Origin: Dactylis glomerata
Taxonomy: Eukaryota > Streptophyta > Magnoliopsida > Poales > Poaceae
Direction of reading: 5' to 3'
DNA: 64,000 nt
Assembly: GCA_007115705.1 (NCBI GenBank)
Contig: QXEO01000546.1
Location: 10,521,328 to 10,585,327 of the forward strand
Of this stretch, positions 10,326 to 22,286 are shown in pieces. Under the pieces are notes generated by a model. The model saw only the letters and a program-made list of their open reading frames with translations. It searched no databases and was not told the DNA's origin. Within the stretch, counting starts at the first letter, position 1; the number at the start of each line of letters is the position of its first letter. A program made the position numbers and the translations under genes.

Positions 10326-10740
10326 TCTAATCTTTATTTCTTTGGGAGGGGGAGGGGTCTGTAACTGTGTCACTCACGAAATGAAATGCAGCTCTTGCGG
10401 GTGTTTTACACCTGTCACCGCTCAAAAAAGGATATATTATGAAATATTATATCAATGAACATATATCTTCATGGGTGGGTGGGTGTGGGTGGGGGGTTCT
10501 ATAACTGTGTCACTAACTAAATGAAACTAGACAGACAGGTCGGCTTCGCCCGGCCCGCCTACTAAGCGTTTGATAATTAGCCTTTAATAGTTGCTAGTCC
10601 ATAGCGTGGTCAATAGAGGGAGCATAGTCTTTTTGGCTTTTTTTATTCAAAGGCCGTGACTTCTGCAACCATTGATGATTCAATTTGATGATTCAATGCT
10701 GGTTCCAGGCTGCTAGACCAATATTAGGCACAACCAAAAA
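10326..10740. other. Unassigned DNA with direct repeat copy 2 and a G-run
   Basis: It holds copy 2 of the direct repeat (10427-10475), the G-quadruplex motif at 10473-10496 and two versions of the phrase AACTGTGTCACT (about 10363 and 10503). No gene is seen. Confidence 0.5.
10473..10496 (+). repeat. G-quadruplex-forming motif
   Basis: Four or more runs of three G separated by one to three bases (GGGTGGGTGGGTGTGGGT then GGGGGG). This satisfies the usual intramolecular quadruplex pattern with very short loops. Confidence 0.75.
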
Positions 10741-10761
10741 ATGACTAACCAGTCTATTTTC

Positions 10762-10958
10762 CACGGTTTAAGAACTGAGGATCATCAAATGCATCCCCAA
10801 GTTCACAGTTCCAAACCAAGTCGCATGTACTGGATACATACTACTAATCAAGAAGAGGAGCACGGTTTAAGAATTGAGGCACATCAAATGCATCCCCAAG
10901 TTGGCAGTTCCAAACAAGGTCGCATCTACAGGATGCATACTACTAATCCAAGAACAAC
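10762..10958 (+). repeat. 99-bp tandem duplication that keeps a 33-codon frame
   Basis: CACGGTTTAAGAA starts at 10762 and again at 10861, exactly 99 bp later, and similarity runs through the whole unit. One plus frame (10741-11055, 104 codons) is open across both units, giving a 33-residue repeat with conserved HQMHPQV and HTTN. No known protein is recognised and no promoter or splice context is evident, so a gene is not claimed. Confidence 0.65.
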
Positions 10959-11055
10959 ACTTGTAGCCCATCATAGTCATACTCAGGCTAATAACTATCA
11001 ACCACCAGAAAACCTCTCGATTTTTAGGTTCGTTCCGCATGTTATGCACGAATAA

Positions 11056-12250
11056 GTGGGCTCAATTAGAAGAAAACCAAAAGTTACTGAACAAATCACA
11101 TGTCGACCAAATGTAAAATAGGTGTATTGGTTAAATAATTTGTACAACCCACACAAATGAAGTCAATTTGCCAGCTTGGTGCCTTCTAGAGTCTGGACTG
11201 TGCTATCTTGAATAAGTGAAAGTATACTTTTCCCCTTAAAAAAGAAACTCAAATAGAGGTATAGGTGGATTTTTATATTTTGGAGATATGGAAAGACGAA
11301 AGAAACATGTTCTCATCAATTTAACCAGTCCAATAGGTCGACAAATGTAAAAATCCTGAATAAACCTTCTGCTTAGTTTAGGAAGCTGTAACAAAATGAG
11401 TAGTTTTCATATGTTCTCTATAGAATATATGCACCACTTTTGAACTATATAAGTAATAATTGATATCATTGTTGCCCTAATGCCGTAAAGTAGAATATCA
11501 AGGGAGAATTAAACCTACAGTGCTGCATTGCTATATCCCAATACAGAAATAGTGTTATTTTACTTACAGAAGGAGAACTGCAATATAGGAAATATAAATC
11601 ATTCTCCAATCTGGTAGTGGTAAATACTAATTTCTATACGACAGTGACACAGTTAAATATGTTTTGGGTGTGTGCATGTTGTGCCACATGTTAGCCTTTG
11701 TTCTCTTTGATCACAAGGCCTGTAGCCCCACGTCCAACATATTTTGATCAGGCATATGCATCCAATGAGGTCGATCCAAAAAGGACAATTTGATGAAGGT
11801 GTATGCTCTTTGTTCTTAAATATATTAAATAGACGTATCTTAGTTTGGGACTGCGAGCTTTTGTTCACTGAAATCAACCACCACTCCGACTCTATTCTTA
11901 AACGTGTTCAATTCATATCGTCAGTAAAAGATGTAACAAAGCTAGTGGCATACCAAGAATACTGAAATAAGCATGATGATAGCATATACAATATATTATA
12001 ACGTAGAATCGGCGGGGGGGAGGGGGGGCTATCATACAAAGCACATTTCTCTACAACCTAGGCATTTTGATAAATCCACAAATAAAATACCCTACTTAAG
12101 ATCCTAAGAAAACTTGTCTTCTAAACTGAAAATAGGGGAAGTGTTCAAGACTAAAATGTATTGAATCCAAAATTGAGCAAGTATCTTCTATCAAAAACTG
12201 AGCTTACTAAATTGCACACCTCAGATAGAAGGCACACCCAAAACTGAATC
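11056..12250. other. AT-rich DNA with no recognisable feature
   Basis: About 1.2 kb without long frames, terminal repeats or retroelement landmarks that I can identify. A G-rich run (GGGGGGGAGGGGGGG) lies at about 12014-12028. Both strands were checked for LTR ends and MITE hairpins without success. Confidence 0.4.
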
Positions 12251-13600
12251 TTATGCTAAGAGGTTCAAAAAATGATGTAATTAAATCAGGTACGACTTGG
12301 ACAACTCGACTACCCTCTGTGTGCCTCTGTCACCGCTGTTCCCCGTCACCACATTTTTTTGCTATTGAATCTGCATCTCAGGGGAGACGGGGCAGAGAGA
12401 CATCTCACAAACTCAGTGCAAGGAGGGAGGGAGCGCAACTTGCTCAGAGAGGCTGCTCAATGCTCAACAACTCATCACCATCGCCTTTCACTTCCTATCT
12501 GGCGTAGTCTCTGTCCTCGTTCCGCAATTGAATCCCTTGCACTTGTCTGCAAACACACACCAACACTCACAGTCAAGAAAAGGAGAGGCGGCCCAACCAT
12601 GAAGAAGTGATAGGCAGTGTGTACCCAAGATGGAGGAGACACACTATAGGTGCAGTGGAGGAAACCCCATGCTGATGCAACTAGTGAAGAGGGAGCCTAT
12701 CGACACGGCACGTGGAAGTGAGCAAGGTGGGACGGGACCATCACAATCATGCCAAGGTCAACTCTAGTTTCATTGGCGGCATTCGATCTCGAATACTGGA
12801 AACCGTAGGGACCACAACATCAAGGAGAGAGTTGGGGAACTTGAGACTAGAACGTGTTGTTTTTCTTGGAAGTAGTTGTGGAGTCGGCGCGACAAGCTGG
12901 GGCGCCACCTTATTCTCCTATGCTCTCCATAATTGTGGCCTAGCCCCTCCCCTCCACGGCCCTTCACCTCATCGCGGCAGCGGCGACGCGTCTGAGGAAG
13001 AACATGTTGTCGTCCTTCTCTTGGATGGACGGCCGCCGGAGCAGGGACGGTTGGCCCGGACCGCCAACTTGCGGGGGTAGCAGGAGAAGGGCCACGCCAC
13101 GCAGGAGGACTTTGGGTGTCGAGAATGAGCAGGAGATGCGAGGGAGGCATGGGGTCTTCGGCGGCGGCAGCGCTGGATGGCACGAGATGGGCTAGGGTTT
13201 GTGTGTGCAGGCAATTGAAGGTGCGGGACGGCTGCTTAGAAGAGGGGATCGAACAAGGAGAGGTTGCAGGAGCTGCGCCGGCGAGTGGTAGGGGCTGGGG
13301 AGGCTGCTAAGGTGCGAGAATGGGGCTGCCGGAGGCGTGGTTGCGGGAGGGGAGAGGCAGGGAGAAGGAAGAGAGAGAAGAGATAGAAGATTGTTAATTT
13401 TTTCACCGCATGGACTGTTTGCCCAGTAACCATACCACAGACCAACGTCAAGCAGGGCCAAGATGTCAGCGAGGAATGAGATAAAACAGGTGTAGCTATA
13501 ACTGCTTCTATTTACCCAAACGGACGACCATGAAGGCTCGTAGGCACAATCGTACGGCTCAAGCGCGCAAGCCGGAGTGGCCTCACCATGCTGGGTGATC
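12251..13600. other. GC-rich island of unknown origin, possible gene 5' remnant
   Basis: From about 12280 to 13400 GC content rises and several overlapping open frames appear on both strands (up to 137 codons at 12770-13183 minus). The minus-strand frames are rich in P, R, S and H, as in plant 5' exons or UTRs, but no conserved domain is visible. A pseudogene or the first exon of a lost minus-strand gene would fit. The next downstream sequence to the left shows no obvious exons. Confidence 0.3.
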
Positions 13601-13624
13601 ACCAAGCTTACAGCTTTAGTTAAT
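13601..13624. repeat. 24-bp direct repeat, copy 1 (partner 37724-37747)
   Basis: ACCAAGCTTACAGC through TTAGTTAAT recurs exactly at 37724-37747, and a few bases before it (GGTGA..CC) are also similar. With elements D and H1 removed the two copies are about 2.27 kb apart. See findings. Confidence 0.8.
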
Positions 13625-13627
13625 TAT

Positions 13628-15061
13628 TGATGTCTACGCACACGTCTGTTCTTGTAGACAATGTTGGGCCTCCAAGTGCAGAGGTTTGTAGAGCAGCAGC
13701 AAGTTTCCCTTAAGTGGATCACCCAAGGTTTATCGAACTCAGGGAGGAAGAGGTCAAAGCTATCCCTCTCAAACAACCCTGCAATTACGATACAGAAAGT
13801 CTCTTGTGTCTCCAACACACCCAATACACTTGTCAGATGTATAGGTGCACTAGTTCGGCGAAGAGATAGTGAAATACAAGTAGTAGTGATGATTATAAGT
13901 AGTAAACGTAATCTGAAATAAATATCGCTGCAAGCAAACATGTAACAAAACTGAAAGTAAATGGTGTGCAATGCTTGGAAACAAGGCCTAGGGATCATAC
14001 TTTCACTAGTGGACACACTCTTAACAAATATAACATAATTGAACCAATAGATACTATCATCAATATGCAACTCAAAACAATTCTCCAATGGAAAACAAAC
14101 ACTAATCATGCGTAGGGCTACGAAGCACTCCTCAAAGTCCGTATTTCCCCAAACTAGATTGTCCCACACTGTCACCGTGAATGCACTAGATGGTTCCAAC
14201 AAACACTAACAATTCATAGAGACATTAATCAAAAAGACACACATGATGCGCACACAGTCACCGTCACACCATGATACAAGGTATCTCCGGAGATTACAAA
14301 TATAAAGCACGGGAGTAGCATAATATCTGAATAATAACATCTACCAATTCAACTAGATACAAAGCTCACGATCACATAAAGATCACATCATGGGAGAGAG
14401 AGGTGAACCACATAGCTACCGGTAGAGCCCTCAGCCCCGGGGGAGAACTACTCCCTCCTCATCATAGGAGACAGCAATGGTGATGGAGATGGTGGTGAGG
14501 TCGATGGAGACGGCGGAGACGGCGATGGAGACCGATGGAGATGGCTTCGGGGGCACTTCCCCGTCCCGGCAGGGTGCCGGAACAGAGACTTCTGTCCCCC
14601 GAAATTTGTCTTCGATGGCGGCGGATCTGCGGAACTGTTCTGGTAAAAACGCCGATTGATTTAGGGTTTTCCATCGGGAGGCTTCTTATAGGCGAAGGGG
14701 CTTCGTCAGAGGTGGACCAGGGTGTCCTCACCATGGGTGGGCGCGGCCAGGGGCTGGGCCGCGCCCCCCTGTGGTGTGGCCAGCCTCTTGCCCCTCTCCG
14801 GCTCCCATTTGGTCCTCGTCCTCCGTCCGGGAAAAATAGGAGTTTCCGAACTTGTTTCGTCCAATTCCAAGGATATTTCCTGTGTAGCTTTTCTGAAACA
14901 CAAAAACAGCAGAAAACAGGGAACTAGCACTGTGGCATCTTATCAATAGGTTAGTTCCGGAAATCGCATAAAAACGCCACGAAGTGTAACGAAAAACAAG
15001 GCAAATGGTGTAAAAACAAGCATGGAGCATCAAAAATTATAGATACATTTGAGACGTATCA
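13628..15061 (-). repeat. 3' LTR of element D (left copy)
   Basis: It starts TGATGTCTACGC and ends GAGACGTATCA. In transcription orientation a TATA-like CCTATAAGAAGCC lies near 14690. Compared with the right copy it keeps about 27 extra bases around 14718-14760 in a GGCCAGGGGCTGGGCCGC context. Confidence 0.88.
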
Positions 15062-17830
15062 AGAATCCCCAAGCTTAACTCCTGCTCGTCCTCGAGTAGG
15101 TAAGTGATAACAAAAGAATAATTTTTTAGGTGACATGCACCATCACAATCTTGATCATCTATGTAAAGCATTGAGTGCTGGGATCAAAAGAACTTAAAAC
15201 ATGGGCATGAAAGATATAATCTTGATAGAAGAAACTTAGCAACCATGTTATAACATGAAAAAGAACACAAACGAAAGATCATGAAAATGAAACAATGAAA
15301 GTCAAACGTGTGTTCAAATCATATGGAAAAACATAGCAAATGGTTTTCAGCTTGTCCTTCATGAGAGAGCAAAACATAAATGCATAGGACACCTTCAAGT
15401 TTAAGAGGGCGACTAGATACAAATAATTTAAGAACAAGTGAAACTAAAATCATGAATCAATCAATGATAAACTTTGGGACTATGTACATTAAACTCAGAA
15501 TGACAACTATGCTCTCTTAGACGGTGCATAAAGGTAGAAGGTGGAGACTCAACATAAAAGTAAAAGAAAGGCCCTTCGTAGAGGGAAGTAGTGATTAAAC
15601 ATGTGCTAGAGCTTTTCATTTGTAAAACAGAGAGCTAAAAATTGGGTTTTGAGAGGTGGTTGTCTTTGTCAACGACTGGCAATGGGGTTCTTACTATCTT
15701 CCATACAAAAATGAAGCAAGTTTTTGAGAGAGAATGGCACTTTTGTGCTCTTTTATAAAGCTTGGCATTCCTCCCCACATTTTTTTCCTTTCTCAAACCA
15801 TGGCTAACTGATTCCATCGGGTGCCCACCAACATTCACATACCATGGAGGAGTGCCTTTTTTCTTTTCTTTTTCCTTTTTTTTGGAATAAAACAATATGG
15901 AAGATAGCAAATCTGACCATTACATCCCCATGAGCTGAAAACAGTGTCACAAAACGAGAAGTATTTTGAAGGTTTTTTTTGAAAGGTAGCACATGAAAAT
16001 TTACTTGGAATGACTTACAAATACCATGCATAGGAATTTATAGTGGACACATTGGAACAACTTGGTTTTTGGGAGTTGGATGCACGAGTAGAGCTCATAC
16101 TCAGTACAAAATAAGGGCTAGCAAAAGACTGGGAGCGACCAACTAAGAGAGCAATAACAGCCATAATCATGCATAGCGACAAAACATCATTAAGAGAAGC
16201 ATAAGATGGCATCAAAAGTCAAAAACTAAATGATAATAGAGGCTTATGGCGACTTTGTATGAGTCAAACATGTGTAAGCATACGCCAAGTCAACCCAAAT
16301 AAAGGATCAAGGACAAAACCAAATTAATGCTCCCAAATGATAAAAACAACGCATGATTTTTTCAAAGGCTGATCAAGCAATCTCAGTCATTTGAGACAAG
16401 TCATGCTACAGCAAAAATCACTAAGCATACTATCAAAACAACATCAAGCATGGCATGAAAAAGTCTAAGCCGCAGTCTAAACAAGCTCCTTTTTGTACCA
16501 TTTTTTTGCATAAAACTTTTTCTCTTTTCCAACACCATTCAAACCTTTTTGAAACAACTCTTTTGATGAATACCAACATAGACCAGAGGTCCAAATTCAC
16601 CTTGATGCAAAAATATAACAAGATCTGAACAAAAACCAAGGCAAAAAAAGCAAGCTAAACGCAGTTCGAGAAAAAAAGACCACTCGTTTAACGATAAGGG
16701 TGAAAACTAGAGTATTCTTGGCAATGAAAAACGGAGTAAGTCTCTCTCCAAAACAAACATGATGTGATCCAACCATTTATTGCAGCAAACAAAACAAAAG
16801 AAAACTGAAAGCAAAAGTAAAGATGCTCCAAGAAAAAAATGCATAGTGCATGAAGCAATAAAAATATAGTGTCCTGAAAGGTGACCTGATTTTTGCCGAT
16901 AAAGAAGGGGTGCCTCGGGGGCATCCCCAAGCTTTGATGCTTGTACCTCTTGGATATTTCTTGGGGTGCGTGGGCATCCCCAAGCTTGAGATTTTGTCCA
17001 TTCTTCATCTCATCTCATCATTCTCCAATCCCTACACTTGAAAACTTCCTTCATACAAAACTCAACACAATTCTATTAGCAACGTTAGCATAAACATAAT
17101 AATGAATCAACCCTTTTGGTTCAGGTTTCAACTCAAGCCTACCACATATTAAAGCATCTACTACTGTAGCAACTTCCTCAAAAAGTTCCCGGATCAAAAG
17201 AACTCAAAAAGAAAGCGATCGAGAGGCAAACACAAATAGTGGCAGAAATTTGTTAAAACTGAACAGCTGACAAAGGTCGATTTTTTCGAGTACCTTCTGT
17301 TGCTCAAATCAAAAAGTGTAAAACTAATAAAAGTTTGGATATAACCTGGGGCATATGCACAAGAAATCGCAGGTCAAAAAGGTATTCTGAGAATTTTCAC
17401 GAATTTTTACGGTGCAGCACCGAAATCTGTTTTAGGACAACAACTTCCCCAAATCTTACCTCCCTCACATTAGAGGTTTCTCTTGGCACAACAATGAAAT
17501 AAAAAATGATAAGGAGAGGTCATTACAGTAGTAATAACTTCCAAGACTCAAATAAAATAAAAAGTACTGAAAGTAAAATAATGGGTTATCTCCCAAGAGT
17601 GCTTTTCTTTAACGCCTTTGAGCTAGGCGCAGTGATTTCAGAAAATGCTCACATAGGCGCCCGAAAAGAACTTAAGGCAAAGGTGCCATAAAGGAACTTG
17701 AAGCAAGAGAGAGCATTAAAAAGCAAATATGAAACACATTTAAATCTAAACCACTTCCTATGCATAGGAATCTTGTAAGAAAATAAATCAACGAGGCACA
17801 TAGTAGCAAACATGGATAGATAAAACAAGT
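15062..17830 (-). other. Long 3' untranslated internal region of element D
   Basis: About 2.8 kb without significant coding frames. It begins beside the LTR with the plus-strand primer-like AATCCCCAAGCTT and contains two more copies of GCATCCCCAAGCTT (16921-16934, 16974-16987). Parts are conserved in elements A, B, C and the old element at 5880-6764. The long conserved noncoding 3' region may contribute RNA packaging or dimer signals, but this is inference. Confidence 0.7.
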
Positions 17831-17831
17831 G

Positions 17832-18790
17832 TCACTTCAAGATTTGCAACATAAAGAGGGGAAACTTAATATTGTTGAGATCCATCAAACCATGTTTCCC
17901 TCTGTCATAGTAACTTTCAGTAGCATCATGAATAGAACTAACATAACTATAACATAAAGCATCCCTATCATGAGCCACATGCATAAAAGAATTAATACTC
18001 CACATGAACAATTGTAGTAGGAGCAAATTCAACAGAATAATTATTCTTATCACCATAATCATCAAAAACAGGAGGCATATTGTAATCATAACTATTTTTC
18101 TACTCAAAAGTAGGTGAACTGAAAATATTATACTCATCATCATAACCATCATAAACTAGAGGTTTAGTATCATCATAGGCGAGAGAACAGCTATTTTGCA
18201 AAGCATATTCATCAAACATATCATCATAAGAAGGAATATGGATAGTACTAATGGTACAACAATTATTAACCTTATAATTTTCAGAATTGGTACCAAAAAG
18301 ATTTTCAATATCAAAAGTAGAGTGCTTTTCCCAATCATGATCACTAACATAGGTAACAGGCATGGGAACATCATCAAGATCAGAATTATCATAATCTATA
18401 ATAGGAGCAACATGCTTAGGGGAAGATACCGTTTCCTCTCTTCTTTTAATCCTCCTCTTCTTCTTCTTCTTAATCTTCTTACTCTCTCCTTTAGGAAGGA
18501 GAGACTTGAAAGGCATTTTCTCCACATAATCTGGTTTACTGACAGGAACAACAGAAGAAACTTTGGAGGATTTCTCCTCTTTGTTAATAAGATCGAAATA
18601 AAAACCATCCCTGTGAAATTTGGGTAAAACATCCTCTTTTATAACATTTTATATGTAAGTATTTGTGAGGCAATCTTTAACACAATAGAGACGACAACCA
18701 TGAAGGGTGCTATTAATATCAAGAGCACTCATATCTACCAAAGAAGTCTTTCTAGATATCTCTTCATACCCCAAAAACAAAGTAAGCTCA
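17832..18790 (-). pseudogene. Element D: acidic post-gag region and conserved hydrophobic tail
   Basis: Downstream of gag in the same frame the minus strand encodes a lysine/arginine-rich patch (KKIKKKKKRRIKRREE), then an aspartate- and tyrosine-rich stretch (YDNSDLDDVPMPV, YDDEYNIF), with a TAG/TAA every 50-150 codons. After a frame change it ends in a short segment, HDATESYYDRGKHG, followed by hydrophobic residues and KIPMHRKW. This tail recurs in elements A and C. Its function is unknown. It sits where protease and RT would be in an autonomous relative. Confidence 0.6.
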
Positions 18791-18795
18791 TCATG

Positions 18796-20164
18796 CTAAT
18801 TGAGAGTGATCTTGTCATCACAATACAAACTTGCGGTACTCATTCGATTACTATTAGGGCCTGAGCATTGAAAATTAAAATGACCCTTGTCACCGCAAAG
18901 TTCACAAATAAAAGGATAAAACTCACAAACCTTTTCACCAAGCTCATCTAGAGCCTTATACCACATTCGGGTTTCTTTATTCCTGTGGTGGATACAATAA
19001 TCTTCTTTGTCGTAACTCTGTTCACAAGGTCTATGTATTCCACAAAAACTAACATGCTTATAAGAAATAGGACTTTCAGAGGTTCGAGCATGTTTATTGC
19101 AATCATCAACAACAATATCACTTTCTATGCAAGTGTCTTTAAAAGGTTCATGATACACGTCCCCATTTCCCTTAGGAACATTGATATGAGAAGCAAAGGC
19201 TTTAAAGCAGTTAACCATAATTTGAGGATCAAGAACATATTTAGCACTAAGCTCTTGAAAATCAGCAGTTTCAGCGAAAGACTTAATGCAATCATACTCG
19301 TAATTTATACCTGATCCTTTACCTTTGTCGCTATCCCAATCTTCAATATTGTTTTGAATTGTTTTAAGCAGATTCCACTTGACGTCAACATCCTTGCTTG
19401 TGAAAGACCCATCGCAGCATGTATCTAGATAGTCCTTGTAATATCCTGAAAGCCTTGCATAAAAATTATTAATAACAATATTACGGGGAAGATCATGAAT
19501 AGGACATTTGAGCATTAGTGACTTCAATCTTCCCCACGCTTGGGCAATGCTTTCTCCCTCATGCAGATGAAAATTATAAATATAATTCCTATCCTTATAA
19601 ACCTCACTAGAAGGATATAATTTAGAATAAAAGAGAGGTACAATTTCCTCCCAGTCGACAGGTCGGCCATCCTTCAGTGTTTTATACCATTCCGCAGCTC
19701 TGCCCTTCAGTGATAAAGAAAATAGCTTCCTCTTAACTTGGTTCATCGAAATACCTGCACACTTGAACAACTCGTATAATTCATATATAAAAAAGCAAAT
19801 GATCACCAGAATGGACAGTTCCATCTCCTAAATAGCAGTTATTCATAGCACGTTCAACAATTTTCATAGGTATTTTAAAAGGATGAGGAGCAGAAGCATC
19901 ATTAGAAACATCACATATGAGAGATAAAATATCATTAGAGCAAACTTTCTCTACTAAAGCTGAGGAACTAAAAATATCATGCTTAACAAAACTAGCTTCC
20001 CCAAGCTTAGACTTTTATATAGCATTAGCAATAACGGTGTTCAAAGCATTCATACTAACAACTCTATTAGCATGTAAATTAAGCTCCAAAGGTTTTTCAA
20101 TTTTCTCTTCAAACACTTCATATCCTAACATAGGAAAAATACTAAAGAACTCTTTGTTTTCCAT
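18796..20164 (-). pseudogene. Element D Gag with CCHC zinc knuckle (broken)
   Basis: The likely start is the ATG at 20162-20164 (MENKEFFSIFPMLGYEV), about 115 bp inside the primer site. A nonsense codon follows after about 50 codons (near 20016), and one extra T in a T-run near 19790 shifts the frame. Beyond it the retrotransposon gag domain is clear: LFSLSLKGRAAEWYKTL, then FYSKLYPS, GESIAQAWGRLKSLM and NNFYARLSGYYKDYLD. The C-terminal half is hydrophilic, ending with a zinc knuckle CELCGDKGHFNFQC (C-x2-C-x4-H-x4-C). Gag forms the virus-like particle and binds genomic RNA. With these lesions it could not be made here. Confidence 0.85.
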
Positions 20165-20278
20165 TTAGCCTAACTAGTGAAAATAAAAAACAAGAAACAA
20201 AAAGATATAATTGCACAATCTAAAGGAAATAACTTCGAGCACTCACACAGGAGGATGCGAGTACCTTTTACCTTACCT

Positions 20279-20295
20279 CCCCGGCAACGGCGCCA
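20279..20295 (-). promoter_or_regulatory. Element D primer-binding site (tRNA-Asp)
   Basis: The minus strand reads TGGCGCCGTTGCCGGGG, complementary to the 3' end of plant tRNA-Asp including CCA. It lies 10 bp from the right LTR and defines the 5' end of the element. Confidence 0.85.
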
Positions 20296-20305
20296 AAAAA
20301 GAGCT

Positions 20306-21714
20306 TGATGTCTACACACGTGTATGTTCTTGTAGACAGTGTTGGGCCTCCAAGTGCAGAGGTTTGTAGAGCAGCAGCAAGTTTCCCTTAAGTGGATCAC
20401 CCAAGGTTTATCGAACTCAGGGAGGAAGAAGTCAAAGCTATCCCTCTCAACCAACCCTGCAATTACAATACAGAAAGTCTCTTGTGTCCCCAACACACCC
20501 AATACACTTGTCAGATGTATATGTGTACTAGTTCGGCGAAGAGATAGTGAAATACAAGTAGTAGTGATGATTATAAGTAGTAAACATAATCTGAAATAAA
20601 TATCGCTGCAAGCAAACATGTAACAAAACTAAAAGTAAACGGTGTGCAATACTTGGAAACAAGGCCTAAGGATCATACTTTCACTAGTGGAGACACTCTC
20701 AACAAACATAACATAATTGAAACAATAGATACTATCATCAATATGCAACTCAAAACAATTCTCCAATGGAAAACAAACACTAATCATGCGCAGGGCTACG
20801 AAGCACTCCTCAAAGTTCGTATTTCTCTAAAATAGATTGTCCCACACTGTCACTGTGAATGCACTAGATGGTTCCAACAAACACCAACAATTCATAGAGA
20901 CATTAACCAAAAAGACACACATAATACGCACACTGTCACCATCACACCATGATATAAGGTATCTCCGGAGATTACAAATATAAAGCACGGGAGTAGCATA
21001 ATATCTGAATAATAACATCTACCAATTCAACTAGATATAAAGCTCACGATCACATATAGATCACATCATAGGAGAGAGAGGTGAACCACATAGCTACCGG
21101 TAGAGCCCTCAGCCCCGGGGGAGAACTACTCCCTCCTTATCATAGGAGACAGCAACGGTGATGGAGATGGTGGTGAGGTCGATGGAGACGGCAAAAACGA
21201 CGATGGAGACCGATGGAGATGGCTCCGGGGACACTTCCCCGTCCCGGCAGGGTGCCGAAACAGAGACTTATGTCCCTCAAAATTTGTCTTCGATGACGGC
21301 GGATCTGTGGAACTGTTCTGGAAAAAACGTAAAACGTCGATTGATTTAGGGTTTTCCGTCGGGAGGCTTCTTATAGGCGAAGGGGCTTCGTCAAAGGTGG
21401 ACAGGGGCTGGACTGCGCCCCCTGTGGTGTGGCTAGCCTCTGGCCCCTCTCCGGCTCCCGTTTGGTTCTCGTCCTCCGTTCGGGAAAAATAGGAGTTTCC
21501 GAACTTGTTTCGTCCAATTCCGAGAATATTTCCTATGCAGCTTTTCTGAAACACAAAAACAGCAGAAAACAGGGAACTGACACTGTGGCATCTTGTCAAT
21601 AGGTTAGTTTCGGAAATCGCATAAAAACGCCACGAAGTGTAACGAAACACAAGACAAATGATATAAAAATAAGCATGGAACATCAAAAATTATAGATACG
21701 TTTGAGACGTATCA
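20306..21714 (-). repeat. 5' LTR of element D (right copy)
   Basis: It starts TGATGTCTACAC and ends GAGACGTATCA, 1409 bp. It is shorter than the partner mainly because of a deletion in the GC-rich stretch near 21400. Confidence 0.88.
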
Positions 21715-21719
21715 ATTAT

Positions 21720-22286
21720 CTACCAAAGGTTCACCAGGGAAGAAGGCATGACGAAACAAAAGAGATCTTAGTTTTGTACTCTCAGGTGTGCAGAAGAAAT
21801 GGCAGCAAGACTGTTATTTACATAGAAAAATAGTATCAATTCGTATGCCTAAAGGTAAATGTTTGTCTTGTAAATTTCAGCCTTTAGCCAGTGTTCGACT
21901 AAACCAAATATTTTGGTAACTTATACATAGGTGAAAGAGCATCAACCAAGAGAAGCATGAAAGAATGGTTGTAACAGAATTAACATAATTAGCAAGAAGT
22001 AGACACAGCGAGAATTTTTTTTGTAGATGATGTCGTGCCTAGATCCTAAACTATTAGGGAAACATAATAATTGTCGAGCTGACACTACTCACCTTGCTTC
22101 AATTAGGAAATAAAGTAGAAAATAAATTTACGAAGATTAAAAAGGAATATATGATCTCAAAGACATAAGCACCATTTGTAGATTTTAGTTGAGCTGTATA
22201 GAACTCTCACATAGTCACATATTGGAAAAAAAGCCTTTATTTTGATCAGAATAACAAATTGAACGAACTACTCGTTTGGCATAGCA
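21720..22286. other. AT-rich DNA with no recognisable feature
   Basis: About 570 bp after element D's target-site duplication. No long frame, LTR end or hairpin stood out. Confidence 0.4.

Larger units (their letters stand above)
13623..21719 (-). mobile_element. Element D: complete non-autonomous Ty3/Gypsy retrotransposon
   Basis: Two LTRs (13628-15061 and 20306-21714) enclose 5.2 kb. ATTAT flanks both ends (13623-13627 and 21715-21719), so both boundaries are exact. The tRNA-Asp primer site next to the right LTR and the polypurine-like AAGCTTGGGGATTC next to the left LTR set the orientation as minus. The only recognisable coding sequence is gag plus a downstream acidic region. There is no protease, RT or integrase, and 15062-17830 is untranslated. 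The LTRs differ by several substitutions and indels, so the insertion is not recent. Confidence 0.92.

Noticed and set aside
12712..13605. Open frames of 120-137 codons on both strands
   Set aside because: They overlap each other in a GC-rich island, with low-complexity composition and no recognised domain. Not called as genes.
20279..20295. Matches to the 3' end of tRNA-Asp (also 43944, 51289, 58288)
   Set aside because: Only 17-18 bases match and each lies next to an LTR, so these are primer-binding sites, not tRNA genes.
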